From NCBI GenBank assembly GCA_002382525.1, contig DFYA01000242.1, forward strand, positions 15,459-25,717: 10,259 bases of DNA. The letters are read 5' to 3'. The position numbers and the translations under genes were made by a program. The stretch comes from Opitutaceae bacterium UBA4094. GTDB lineage: Bacteria; Verrucomicrobiota; Verrucomicrobiia; Opitutales; Opitutaceae. Shown in pieces: positions 1 to 6,552 of this stretch (position 1 is the first letter of the stretch; the number at the start of each line of letters is the position of its first letter). The notes under the pieces are model-generated. The model did no database searches and was not told where the DNA came from. It saw nothing but the letters and a program-made list of their open reading frames with translations.

Positions 1-920
1 CGAGGGACCTCCTTCACGCTGTTCGCCGGCGGCAGTTCGATCGGTGGCGGACCGAGGCCCAGGCGGTGCAGCAGACTCATCGCGTCGTGCGGTGCGCGCA
101 CCTTCACGTCGTTATCGAAATACACGTAAACGTCGCGTCCGGTTTTTCGCTCACCACCCGGTGCGGCGAGCGTTTTCACGCTTTCGTCTGCGGTTCCCCG
201 CTGCCACGCCTCGATCTTTTTCGCCCAGGCGTCCAACGCATCGTCCGTGTAACCCGACGTATAAAGCTCCTCGTCGCCGTGCAGCCGCACATAGACGAAA
301 TCGGTCGTGAGGTCTTCGATCAACGGCCACCGCCCCGCCGTGTCCGCCACGACGATCGCGACGCGATGGCGCCGCGCTCGCCTCACAAAATCCTCCGTCG
401 CGAACGATCGATGGCGGATCTCGATCGCATGCCGCAGCCTGCGCGAGCGATCAATCTTGAGCCACGCCGGCGAGCGCAGGTGATCGTCGTGACGTCGCGC
501 CAATTTCGCCGCCTCGCCCGTCGTGCGCGGCAAGCTCGCGAAAAACGTCTCCATGAGTTCCGCGTCGTAAGTGAAGGAAGGCGGGAACTGCCACAAAACC
601 GGTCCGAGTTTCTCGCCTAGCCGAAGCAGGCCCGACGCAAAGAAGTTCGCCACCGCTGTATCCGCTTCGCGGAGACGCCGGATGTGCGTGATGAAGCGCG
701 GCGCCTTCACCGAAAACTGAAAATGCTGCGGCGTCGCGTCCGCCCACGCGCCGTAGCTTGAAGGCGTCTGCAACGAATAAAACGAACCGTTGATCTCGAT
801 CGACGGGAACAGACTCGAGGCGTAGGCGAGTTCGTTGCGCTGCGGCAAGCCGTGCGGAAAAAACACGCCTCGCCACGGTGGATATCGCCACCCGGAGATG
901 CCGATGCGCACCGTGGCCAT
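1..920 (-). CDS. DUF72 (YecE-like) family protein, C-terminus cut by window edge
   Basis: The reading frame starts at ATG 920-918 and is open to the left edge, giving 306 visible residues and no stop codon. The N-terminus has the DUF72 hallmark GISGWRYPPWRG (residues 7-18), then EINGSFYS (43-49 region), a VLWQFPPSF segment (108-116), VYVRLHG (209-215) and VYVYFDND followed by AP (265-278). These are the conserved strands of the DUF72 TIM-barrel fold. The family usually has about 240-300 residues, so very little should be missing. The biochemical role of DUF72 is not established; it is a soluble cytosolic protein. It begins 12 bases after the stop of the upstream dehydrogenase on the same strand, so the two are probably co-transcribed. 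I see no strong Shine-Dalgarno sequence, only GAGGCG some 12 bases upstream. The family call is secure; the function is unknown. Confidence 0.9.
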   Translation of the reverse strand, partial: MATVRIGISGWRYPPWRGVFFPHGLPQRNELAYASSLFPSIEINGSFYSLQTPSSYGAWADATPQHFQFSVKAPRFITHIRRLREADTAVANFFASGLLRLGEKLGPVLWQFPPSFTYDAELMETFFASLPRTTGEAAKLARRHDDHLRSPAWLKIDRSRRLRHAIEIRHRSFATEDFVRRARRHRVAIVVADTAGRWPLIEDLTTDFVYVRLHGDEELYTSGYTDDALDAWAKKIEAWQRGTADESVKTLAAPGGERKTGRDVYVYFDNDVKVRAPHDAMSLLHRLGLGPPPIELPPANSVKEVP

Positions 921-932
921 GACCGGTTCGCC

Positions 933-1880
933 TCAACGTTTCGCGACCGGCTCCGCGTGCTCCTCGCTTTCGGCTTCCGCGTGGGACGCGATCTCGCCGG
1001 GCTGCCGCTTGCGTGATGCCGGATCGGTCTCCGCATACAACTTCGCGTTCAACTTGGCCTGCGCCGACTCCGGCATGAGGCGATGCCCGAGGACCTTTAC
1101 CTTATTGGCCAGACCCGGCACCACGACCCGCTCGCCCGCCATCACCGACTTATACGCGGCCGCCGCCACCTCTTGCGGAGCCATGACCCGGGCGTCTTGG
1201 AAGGCATGTGTGTCAACCATGCCGGCCTTTTCGAAAAATTCCGTGTCCACCGGTCCGGGGCACAAGACCGTGAGCGTCACGCCGGTGTCTTCCAACTCAG
1301 TCGCCAGCGCTTCCGACCAGGAGAGCATAAAGGCCTTCGTCGCGTGATAGACGGAAAGCAACGGCCCCGGCTCGAAGCCTGCGATCGACGCGGTGTTCAA
1401 GATGCGCCCGCGTTTATGGGAAAGCATCGCCGGCAGGAAGCGCTTGGTGAGCCGCACGCCCGCCTCAATGTTGAGACGGATCATGGAAATGTCGTCCTCC
1501 AGCGGGATCTCCCAAAACTGTCCGCGGTGACCCAGTCCGGCGTTGTTCACCAATATCTGCACGGAAAGACCGCTCGCCGCGACCTGTGCGAAGATGTCGT
1601 CGGCGGCCGACTCGCGCCGCAGATCCTCTGCGATCGGTTTAACGTGCACGCCATATTCGGCGCTCAGCCGACTCGCCACATCGCGCAGCTCAGGCTCGAC
1701 CGGCGCCACGATGACCAAGTTGTGCCCGTGCTTCGCAAACTCCCTCGCCAATTCATAACCAATACCACTGGAGGCTCCGGTAATCAGGACGGTTTCTTTG
1801 GTGTTAGGGTTCATGCCTACTCTAAATGCTTCCGCCGTGCCAACCTCCGATCCCGTCGGCTTCCTCTTCTTCATCAACAT
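933..1880 (-). CDS. Classical short-chain dehydrogenase/reductase (SDR, DltE/COG0300 type)
   Basis: This 315-residue soluble protein has every classical SDR landmark. The nucleotide-binding motif TGASSGIG is at residues 34-41, NNAG at 112-115, the catalytic Ser at 165 (in NTAS), Tyr178 and Lys182 in YHATK, and the PGP motif at 208-210. It should be an NAD(P)H-dependent oxidoreductase acting on a carbonyl or alcohol; the substrate cannot be read from the sequence. The C-terminus carries a charged tail rich in Glu, Ala and His (about 295-315). I chose the ATG at 1880 because GGGAG lies 7 bases upstream, which is one of the few good ribosome sites in the window. A second in-frame ATG at 1814 (MNPNTKETVLITG) would give a more typical SDR N-terminus and cannot be excluded. 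The gene is first in a likely operon with the DUF72 gene and is divergent from the kinase operon. Confidence 0.93.
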   Translation of the reverse strand: MLMKKRKPTGSEVGTAEAFRVGMNPNTKETVLITGASSGIGYELAREFAKHGHNLVIVAPVEPELRDVASRLSAEYGVHVKPIAEDLRRESAADDIFAQVAASGLSVQILVNNAGLGHRGQFWEIPLEDDISMIRLNIEAGVRLTKRFLPAMLSHKRGRILNTASIAGFEPGPLLSVYHATKAFMLSWSEALATELEDTGVTLTVLCPGPVDTEFFEKAGMVDTHAFQDARVMAPQEVAAAAYKSVMAGERVVVPGLANKVKVLGHRLMPESAQAKLNAKLYAETDPASRKRQPGEIASHAEAESEEHAEPVAKR

Positions 1881-1887
1881 CTAAAAA

Positions 1888-1892
1888 CTCCC
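1888..1892 (-). promoter_or_regulatory. Ribosome binding site of the SDR gene
   Basis: On the minus strand GGGAG is followed by 7 bases and then ATG at 1880. This supports the longer SDR start over the internal ATG at 1814, whose leader (AGAGTAGGC directly before it) is a poorer match. Confidence 0.6.
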
Positions 1893-2118
1893 ATTCTACG
1901 CGAGCCACTCGGTGAAAAGCGCATTATGCAACAACCCGCGGCGATTCGGTTTAGATATCGCAACAGGTGCCCAACCGCGTCGCCCAAAACAAAAACCAAA
2001 TGAAGTGAATGCGCTAAAATAAGAGGAAACAAACCGCAGGCGCGGCACTCCCAAAACCGCGCGAGCCTCGCTCGTTCCGGATAATACCTGATGCCCCTGT
2101 CGTGGTTTTTACGTTATC

Positions 2119-2138
2119 GTCTCGCGTGCAAGCGAGAC
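2119..2138. repeat. Perfect 7-base inverted repeat (hairpin or operator)
   Basis: GTCTCGC, a 6-base spacer GTGCAA, then GCGAGAC. It lies 79 bases before the ATG of the small-protein gene. It is not followed by a T run, so it is not a normal intrinsic terminator. It could be an mRNA hairpin in the leader of the plus-strand operon, or an operator for a dimeric regulator. Confidence 0.45.
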
Positions 2139-2217
2139 CTCTCTCATCGGGCCTTTCCCGAAGCGACTATTTTACCGATTCCACCCGTCCCAGTTGCCCC
2201 GCACCCTTCCTCCCTCC

Positions 2218-2589
2218 ATGTCCAAAACTCCTAAACGTTCCTCGATCAAATCTCACGTCGGCAGTTCAGAACAACTGATCCGCGTGCGTCTCAAGGCGCT
2301 GGAAATCCCGCCTATCAAAGACGGCATCGTCATCGGTCGCGACGCGGCCATCGGCGGCGAGGCCATGGTCCGCACGCTCCGGCTCATGACCAACGAGAAA
2401 TTCGAGCGGTTCACCATCTCCAAGGACGACACGATCCAAGACGTCATCTTGCGCACCTCGGTCGTCCGAAAGCTCGGCAAGGACCGCGTGCTAAAGTTCG
2501 TCATGGATCGCATTCGCCCGGTTATGACGGAAACCGAACTCTTGATGCTGGATATCGACGTCGAATTGGTCATCGAAGACACCATCTGA
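2218..2589 (+). CDS. Small conserved-looking protein of unknown function, coupled to CBS-histidine kinase
   Basis: This gene encodes 123 residues that I do not recognise. Residues 1-18 are basic and Ser-rich, probably flexible. The rest reads as a compact alpha/beta domain: strand-like LIRVRLKALEI (20-30), GIVIGRDAAIGGEAMV (36-51), FERFTI (62-67), amphipathic helices about 71-100, and an acidic end MLDIDVELVIEDTI (110-123). There is no signal peptide, membrane segment or cysteine. I chose ATG 2218; an in-frame TTG at 2194 would only add a Pro-rich run and has no ribosome site. The leader is pyrimidine-rich and lacks a Shine-Dalgarno sequence. The stop TGA overlaps the kinase ATG by one base (TGATG), so the two proteins are likely made together in similar amounts. 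That suggests a partner, input or modulator of the kinase, which is inference only. Confidence 0.8.
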   Translation: MSKTPKRSSIKSHVGSSEQLIRVRLKALEIPPIKDGIVIGRDAAIGGEAMVRTLRLMTNEKFERFTISKDDTIQDVILRTSVVRKLGKDRVLKFVMDRIRPVMTETELLMLDIDVELVIEDTI

Positions 2590-3755
2590 TGTCGATTATC
2601 GCAAAAGACCTGCTCAGCACACGGGTGGTCGTCGTCCACCCCGAACAACGCCTCGCGGACGCTGCCGCGCAACTCCGCGAACATCGCGCCCAACACTGCG
2701 CCGTCGTCGACGAAACCACCCGCGTTTTCGAAGGCATCGTGCGCCTCGGCGACGCCGCCGCGCTGAGCAACGCCGGCTCCCGCATTTTCGCCGATCTATC
2801 GCACGGCACGCAATGGACCCGCGTGGACGACGACACGCCGGCCGAAACCATCCTTGCCTATCTGAGCGAAGACCGTGACGCCATCCTCGTCGTGCTCGAC
2901 GCCGACAATCGTTACATGGGCGCTATCACGATGGAGAGCGCGTGGGGCTGGCTCGTGCATTCCCAGGCCATGCAGCAGCAATGGCTCGAGCAGGTGTTCA
3001 ACGAGCAACGCCTGCTGGCCGACTTCCTCGAAAAGAAGGTTGAGCAACGCACCACCAGTCTGCGCGTCGCCTTGGACGAATTCCGGTCCTCCTCGGCGCA
3101 GTTGTCCCACGATGTCGGCGGCCCGCTGCGGACCATCAAGTCGTTCGTCGAGATGCTCACCAACGGCGAATGCGGCGTGCTCAACGAGGAAGGCCAGGCC
3201 TACGTGGAGCGTATCATGCGCGCCGCCACCAAGGTCGAAGCGCTTGCCGTCGAGATCCTCGGTCGCGCCCGAGAAGCCGGCAAGGCCGCCCCCGCGCCCC
3301 TGCACACCGTGGATCTCAACGAAGTGATGGCCGACGCCATCGAGCTGTCCCACGCCTACCTCCAGGAGCGCGATGCCCAACTCATTCAACGTGAAATCCT
3401 CCACGCCGTCTCAGGCCGCTACGTGCCGCTGTTGCAGATCGTGTCGAACCTGCTCGTGAACGCGGTCAAATACGTGCCCGAAGACCGTCGCCCAGAGGTC
3501 GAGATTTGGTCGGAGGAATCCGAGGGCCAGGTATTCCTGCGCGTAAAAGACAACGGTCGCGGTATTGGCCCTGCGGATACAGAAACGGTTTTTGAACCTT
3601 TCGCCCGTGTCGGCGACACGCGCACGGACGGCGCCGGACTCGGTCTCTCCATCACGCGGGATGCCGTGCTCGATCTCGGCGGCAATATCCGTCTCGAATC
3701 GAAGGAGGGCGTCGGGAGCGTCTTCACCGTGGTTCTGAAGACCGCGCGGTATTAA
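2589..3755 (+). CDS. Soluble sensor histidine kinase with tandem N-terminal CBS domains
   Basis: The protein has 388 residues and no membrane segment. Residues 1-60 and 65-118 read as a CBS pair (AKDLLSTRVVVVHPEQRLADA, HCAVVDE..., then DAILVVLDADNRYMGAI). Residues 120-168 form a long helical linker ending in the FLEKKVEQRTTSL pattern typical before HisKA domains. The dimerisation and phosphoacceptor domain has H174 in LSHDVGGPLRTI, resembling the phytochrome-type SHDL-EPLR box. The ATPase domain has the N box N287-N291 (SNLLVNAVKY), G1 DNGRGIG (321-327), F box FEPFARV (335-341) and G2 GAGLGLS (348-354). It should autophosphorylate on H174 and pass phosphate to a response regulator. CBS pairs commonly bind adenine nucleotides, so an energy-state input is plausible but not shown. 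No receiver or output domain is fused and no regulator follows; the nearest one is at 5467-5907 on the other strand. Confidence 0.93.
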   Translation: MSIIAKDLLSTRVVVVHPEQRLADAAAQLREHRAQHCAVVDETTRVFEGIVRLGDAAALSNAGSRIFADLSHGTQWTRVDDDTPAETILAYLSEDRDAILVVLDADNRYMGAITMESAWGWLVHSQAMQQQWLEQVFNEQRLLADFLEKKVEQRTTSLRVALDEFRSSSAQLSHDVGGPLRTIKSFVEMLTNGECGVLNEEGQAYVERIMRAATKVEALAVEILGRAREAGKAAPAPLHTVDLNEVMADAIELSHAYLQERDAQLIQREILHAVSGRYVPLLQIVSNLLVNAVKYVPEDRRPEVEIWSEESEGQVFLRVKDNGRGIGPADTETVFEPFARVGDTRTDGAGLGLSITRDAVLDLGGNIRLESKEGVGSVFTVVLKTARY

Positions 3756-3766
3756 ATGACCTGGGA

Positions 3767-4675
3767 TCAACCGCCGGTGGTTTCCCCGCCCATCACGGGC
3801 AACACGATGCCGGTGATGTAGGACGCGTCCGCATCGGACGCCAAAAACACGTAAGCTGGGGCCAGTTCCTCCGGCTGTGCAGGTCGTCCCATGGGCGAAT
3901 TTTTCCCGAACTCGGCGGTTTTTTCCGGCGAGAGTCCCGGATCGCTCGGATTGAGCGGCGTCCACACCGGACCCGGTGCAACCACGTTTACGCGGATACC
4001 GCGCTCTTGCAGATCCATCGAGAGCGCCTTCGCAAACGCGTTCAGCGCCCCCTTGGTGGCGGAGTAGTCGAAGAGTTTTTGTGACCCGAAGATACCCGTC
4101 TCCGAACTGGTGATGATGACGGAGCCGCCCGCCGTCATGTGGGGCAGCGTAGCCTTCACCAGCCAAAAGCAGGCGTAAACGTTGGTCCTAAACGTAAGGT
4201 CGAACTCCTCATCGGTGACTTTCTCCAACGACTCCTTCCGCGTCTGGTGAGCTGCGTTGGAAACCACAATATCGATTCGCCCGAAGGCTTTCACGACCCG
4301 GTCGATCACCTCCCGACACGCTGCGGAACTGGAGAGATCGACCGGGATCAGCAAGCAACGTCGGCCGGTCGAACCGATGGCGACTCGCACCACCTCGGCG
4401 TCGCTCGCTTCTGACGGCAGATAGGTGATCGCGACATCCGCGCCTTCTCGTGCATAGAGAAAAGCTACGGAGCGTCCGATGCCCGAATCCCCGCCGGTGA
4501 CCAGCGCGACCTTGTTCGTGAGTTTGCCCGCTGCGCGGTAACGCGGGGCCTGCCAATGCGGAGCGGGATCGAGCTTACTTTCCAAACCGGGCTGATCCTG
4601 TTTGTTGGAGGAAAACGGGAGGGCAGGCTCGGACTGCATCTGAGGTCGAGAAGGCGTGGAGGCGGGCGTATTCAT
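3767..4675 (-). CDS. YghA-like SDR family oxidoreductase
   Basis: This 302-residue cytosolic NAD(P)-dependent dehydrogenase belongs to the YghA / general-stress-protein-39-like SDR group. It has the group's characteristic N-terminal extension, with KQDQPGLESKLDPAP at about 25-39. The cofactor motif TGGDSGIG is at 60-67, SNAAHQ at 139-144, Ser190/Ser191 in IITSSE, Tyr204 and Lys208 in FDYSATKG, and APGPVWTPL at 233-241. The C-terminus GIVLPVMGGE is close to the family's usual ending. The substrate is unknown; relatives are annotated as general stress or aldehyde/alcohol oxidoreductases. I chose ATG 4675 because the longer frame back to 4813 would overlap the DUF4142 gene and adds sequence unlike the family. 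No Shine-Dalgarno sequence precedes it. It lies 19 bases after the DUF4142 stop, so it is probably in one operon with that gene, and converges on the kinase gene with 11 bases between the stops. Confidence 0.92.
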   Translation of the reverse strand: MNTPASTPSRPQMQSEPALPFSSNKQDQPGLESKLDPAPHWQAPRYRAAGKLTNKVALVTGGDSGIGRSVAFLYAREGADVAITYLPSEASDAEVVRVAIGSTGRRCLLIPVDLSSSAACREVIDRVVKAFGRIDIVVSNAAHQTRKESLEKVTDEEFDLTFRTNVYACFWLVKATLPHMTAGGSVIITSSETGIFGSQKLFDYSATKGALNAFAKALSMDLQERGIRVNVVAPGPVWTPLNPSDPGLSPEKTAEFGKNSPMGRPAQPEELAPAYVFLASDADASYITGIVLPVMGGETTGG

Positions 4676-4694
4676 CGAAGCGAGGAAACGCGCA

Positions 4695-5315
4695 TCAATC
4701 GTCAATGGCTTCTTCGAGCTGCTTGGCTCGGGCGAGATGATCCCGCATCGCCGCCAAGTGTTGCACGGCAAAGGCCGCCAGATCGCTGTCTCGGGACTTC
4801 GACGCCTTCTCAAGCACCTTGATGGAGTCCTCGTGGGATTCGATCATCTCTTCGAGGTAGTCTTCGTCGTAATCCTCGGTGGATTCCTTCGCCAGATCAT
4901 CGAGGTCGTTTTGATGGTTGTAGGTGGTTGGCAGCACCAATGCGCGGCGAGCAGCAAGGGTGGACAGTTCGCGCCCCATGCGTTCGTGCCCGCGCACGAT
5001 TTGTTCTGCATACGAACGCACCTGGAGGTTGGTGGAACGACCCGCTGCTTGGCGAGAGAGGGCGATCTCAAAGGCGTTGAGCGCGGCAGCTTTCTTCACC
5101 CACCGACGGTCGGAACGGCTAAACGACGACTGTTCGCTCTGACGCTCGGCGGCGTAGCGTTCGCGTTCCGCTTGGGTGGCGATGCTAGGGCGCGTGGCCG
5201 GCGTGCCCAGAGTCGGCGTAGCGGATCGCTCGGCTTGAACACTCAACGGGAGGACCAGCGCCGCCGCACCCACCAAAAGGGCGAGACGTAGACGGGGATT
5301 TTGGGGAGTCTTCAT
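4695..5315 (-). CDS. Secreted DUF4142 (ferritin-like helical) protein
   Basis: This 206-residue protein is exported. Residues 1-28 form a signal peptide (basic start, hydrophobic core LALLVGAAALVLPLSV, probable cleavage after VQA). Residues 29-66 are a low-complexity, Thr/Arg/Glu/Ser-rich linker. Residues 70-203 fit DUF4142: FEIALSRQAAGRS, then VRSYAEQIVRGHERM, LAARRALVLP, DYLEEMIESHEDSIKVLEKA, DLAAFAVQHLAAMRDHL. The family is predicted to fold as a ferritin-like four-helix bundle in the periplasm or at the outer membrane; its function is not established. The gene is first of a likely two-gene operon with the YghA-like dehydrogenase. A 151-base gap with a hairpin separates it from the response regulator gene upstream. 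The start codon is fixed by the signal peptide; the ribosome site is weak. Confidence 0.9.
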   Translation of the reverse strand: MKTPQNPRLRLALLVGAAALVLPLSVQAERSATPTLGTPATRPSIATQAERERYAAERQSEQSSFSRSDRRWVKKAAALNAFEIALSRQAAGRSTNLQVRSYAEQIVRGHERMGRELSTLAARRALVLPTTYNHQNDLDDLAKESTEDYDEDYLEEMIESHEDSIKVLEKASKSRDSDLAAFAVQHLAAMRDHLARAKQLEEAIDD

Positions 5316-5428
5316 GATGCGCGCATGTTACGCCCTGCGCGGCATTCTCGCCATCGGGCCCCCGTGCGGTCGTGCAGTCAGGGTGAGCGCGGAGGGAGGT
5401 TTCCCGAAACGCACGAATCTGAGGGGTC

Positions 5429-5452
5429 GGGAGCGCCGGCAACCGTGCTCCC
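5429..5452. terminator. Hairpin between response regulator and DUF4142 genes (possible terminator)
   Basis: GGGAGC and GCTCCC form a 6-base GC-rich stem around a 12-base spacer, 14 bases past the response regulator stop on the minus strand. No T run follows, so it would be at best an atypical or Rho-assisted terminator. A second small repeat, GTTTCCCGAAAC (about 5399-5410), lies just beyond it. Confidence 0.35.
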
Positions 5453-5466
5453 ACCAATGAGGCATC

Positions 5467-5907
5467 TTACGCCGCGCACCGAGCGGTCGGCACTTGGTTC
5501 ATCTGTAACCAGAAGGCACGGATGGTGCGGATCATCTCATTGCGCTGTTCGGTGGAGGTCGGTTTCACCAAGTAGGCATGCGCTCCCAAACGATACGCCT
5601 GCTCGACATCGCGGGGATGACTCGACGAGGAGAAAATCACAATCGGCACGCTGCGATTGAGCGGCATCCGCTGAAGGCGCTCCAGCACCTCGAGTCCACT
5701 GCAACGCGGCATGTTGATATCCAATAAAAACAAAACCGGAAACGCCGACGGGCCTTGGCTTTGAATGCTCGCCAGATAATCGAGCGCCTCCTGCCCATCG
5801 CGCACCACCTTGACGCCATGATCGACGCCACTCGCCGCAAAGGCCCTCTTAAGGAGGATCACATCGATCTCCTCGTCTTCCGCGATCAGTATAGTGGACT
5901 CTTTCAT
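5467..5907 (-). CDS. Single-domain response regulator (CheY/Rcp1-like receiver)
   Basis: The 146-residue protein is a bare receiver domain. The acidic pocket is E10-D11-E12, the phosphoacceptor is D63 in LLDINMP, the switch Ser is in VIFSSSS (90-96), and K115 lies in YLVKP. The long alpha4 stretch HPRDVEQAYRLGAHAYLVKP and the NMPRCSGLEVLE segment match Rcp1-like regulators that partner phytochrome-type and other soluble kinases. With no DNA-binding or enzymatic output it must act by protein contact or in a phosphorelay. It has no adjacent kinase; the CBS-histidine kinase lies about 1.7 kb away on the opposite strand. The start is ATG 5907; the leader directly before it is a run of seven C on the coding strand with no Shine-Dalgarno sequence. 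Confidence 0.93.
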   Translation of the reverse strand: MKESTILIAEDEEIDVILLKRAFAASGVDHGVKVVRDGQEALDYLASIQSQGPSAFPVLFLLDINMPRCSGLEVLERLQRMPLNRSVPIVIFSSSSHPRDVEQAYRLGAHAYLVKPTSTEQRNEMIRTIRAFWLQMNQVPTARCAA

Positions 5908-6048
5908 TGGGGGGGTAATTTAAAGAAGTCCCGTCGATGTGGCTCGCGCAAGGGGAAAGGCCGGAAAGCCAGCCCGTCGCCGACCGCTTTTTTTTAAGGT
6001 GAATTAAGGCCCGCAACGGCGAGGTCACGCGGCGCGCGGACGATGAAA
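5908..6048. promoter_or_regulatory. Intergenic region before the response regulator gene
   Basis: On the minus strand a TAAATT element (5917-5922) lies 9 bases before the start codon, followed by the C7 run (plus-strand G7 at 5909-5915). If this is a -10 box, the transcript would begin almost at the ATG. Further upstream are an A8 run (plus-strand T8 at 5988-5995), a direct repeat TTAAGG (5994-5999 and 6004-6009), and an imperfect stem at 6024-6041 (GTC, bulged A, CGCG / CGCGGAC) just past the DUF892 stop that could help to end that transcript. None of these is a clear consensus site. Confidence 0.3.
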
Positions 6049-6552
6049 TTATTCGCCGATCGCGATGCCGACTTCGATATTGATACCCATGGCGACCTCG
6101 GTGAGCAGCTTGTCGGTGGTGCCCTCCTCATCGAGCGTCTCTTGAAGGGTATCGGCGAGTTCGCTCTCTCCGATAAGATCGGCGAGCGTGCGCGCGCAAC
6201 CGTAACCGGCGATTTCGTAATGCTCGATTTTCTGGGCGGCCGCAATCAGCGCCAAGTCCTTCATCGAGGGCGAGGCGTCATCCTCAATCACCTCACGGCC
6301 CTCTTCGATTAATCCCTCCATGGCACGACACTTTTTGCCGCGCGGCGTTTCCCCGAGGCGATCCATGATCTCCTCCAGGCGTTCGGCATGCCGACGAGTT
6401 TCTTCAAGGTGTTGAGTAAAAGCGGTCCTTAGGTCCGGGTGCCCGGCGGCCTTGGCCATCCGCGGAAGGGCTTTGATCAGCTGCGTTTCCGCACTGTAGA
6501 GGTCTTTGATTTCCTGAACGAGGAGATCACGAGGAGTCACGATTTTGGACAT
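6049..6552 (-). CDS. DUF892 (YciE/YciF-like) ferritin-like protein
   Basis: This 167-residue protein belongs to the YciE/YciF family. It has the conserved start PRDLLVQEIKDLYSAETQL (7-25), ALPRMAKAA, HLEETRRHAERLEEI (48-62), KCRAMEGLIEEG (74-85), then ALIAAAQKIEHYEIAGYG (101-118) and LQETLDEE (136-143). Known members are ferritin-like helical bundles; a Glu/His-rich dimetal site is likely, with E22, E50/H55, E110/H111 and E142/E143 as candidate ligands by position only. Relatives are stress-induced, but their reaction is not settled. I chose ATG 6552 (MSKIVTP); a GTG 60 bases upstream adds residues foreign to the family. The bases before the ATG are CCTCCTTTC, the complement of a Shine-Dalgarno sequence, so initiation is not of the standard type. 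The gene follows the PKS stop by 148 bases on the same strand and may have its own promoter. Confidence 0.93.
   Translation of the reverse strand: MSKIVTPRDLLVQEIKDLYSAETQLIKALPRMAKAAGHPDLRTAFTQHLEETRRHAERLEEIMDRLGETPRGKKCRAMEGLIEEGREVIEDDASPSMKDLALIAAAQKIEHYEIAGYGCARTLADLIGESELADTLQETLDEEGTTDKLLTEVAMGINIEVGIAIGE

Larger units (their letters stand above)
1881..2217. promoter_or_regulatory. Divergent intergenic control region between the SDR and the small-protein/kinase operon
   Basis: This stretch of 337 bases has no credible gene. It must hold the promoters for both divergent units. On the minus strand CATAAT (plus-strand 1923-1928) matches the -10 consensus at five of six positions, about 45 bases before the SDR start, but I see no good -35 element. 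On the plus strand GATAAT (2080-2085) and TATTTT (2168-2173) are -10-like, again without a clear -35. Bases 1985-2035 are A-rich (CCAAAACAAAAACCAAATG and beyond), in contrast to the surroundings. A perfect inverted repeat lies at 2119-2138. The last 30 bases before the ATG at 2218 are pyrimidine-rich and contain no Shine-Dalgarno sequence. The promoter assignments are weak. Confidence 0.4.

Noticed and set aside
1083..2003. 306-codon open frame on the plus strand
   Set aside because: It lies antisense to the clear SDR gene, is rich in Arg, His and Gln without any domain pattern, and runs into the intergenic region. High GC makes such shadow frames common.
2796..3404. 202-codon open frame on the minus strand
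   Set aside because: It is antisense to the histidine kinase; its Gly/Leu/His-rich content is what the kinase codons give on the opposite strand.
3411..4166. 251-codon open frame on the minus strand spanning the kinase end and the SDR
   Set aside because: It overlaps two well-supported genes in other frames; the part in the SDR is a frame shadow of the same strand and shows no family motif.
5960..5998. T8 run on the plus strand as an intrinsic terminator
   Set aside because: No stable GC stem directly precedes it, and no plus-strand gene ends nearby; on the minus strand it is an A run.
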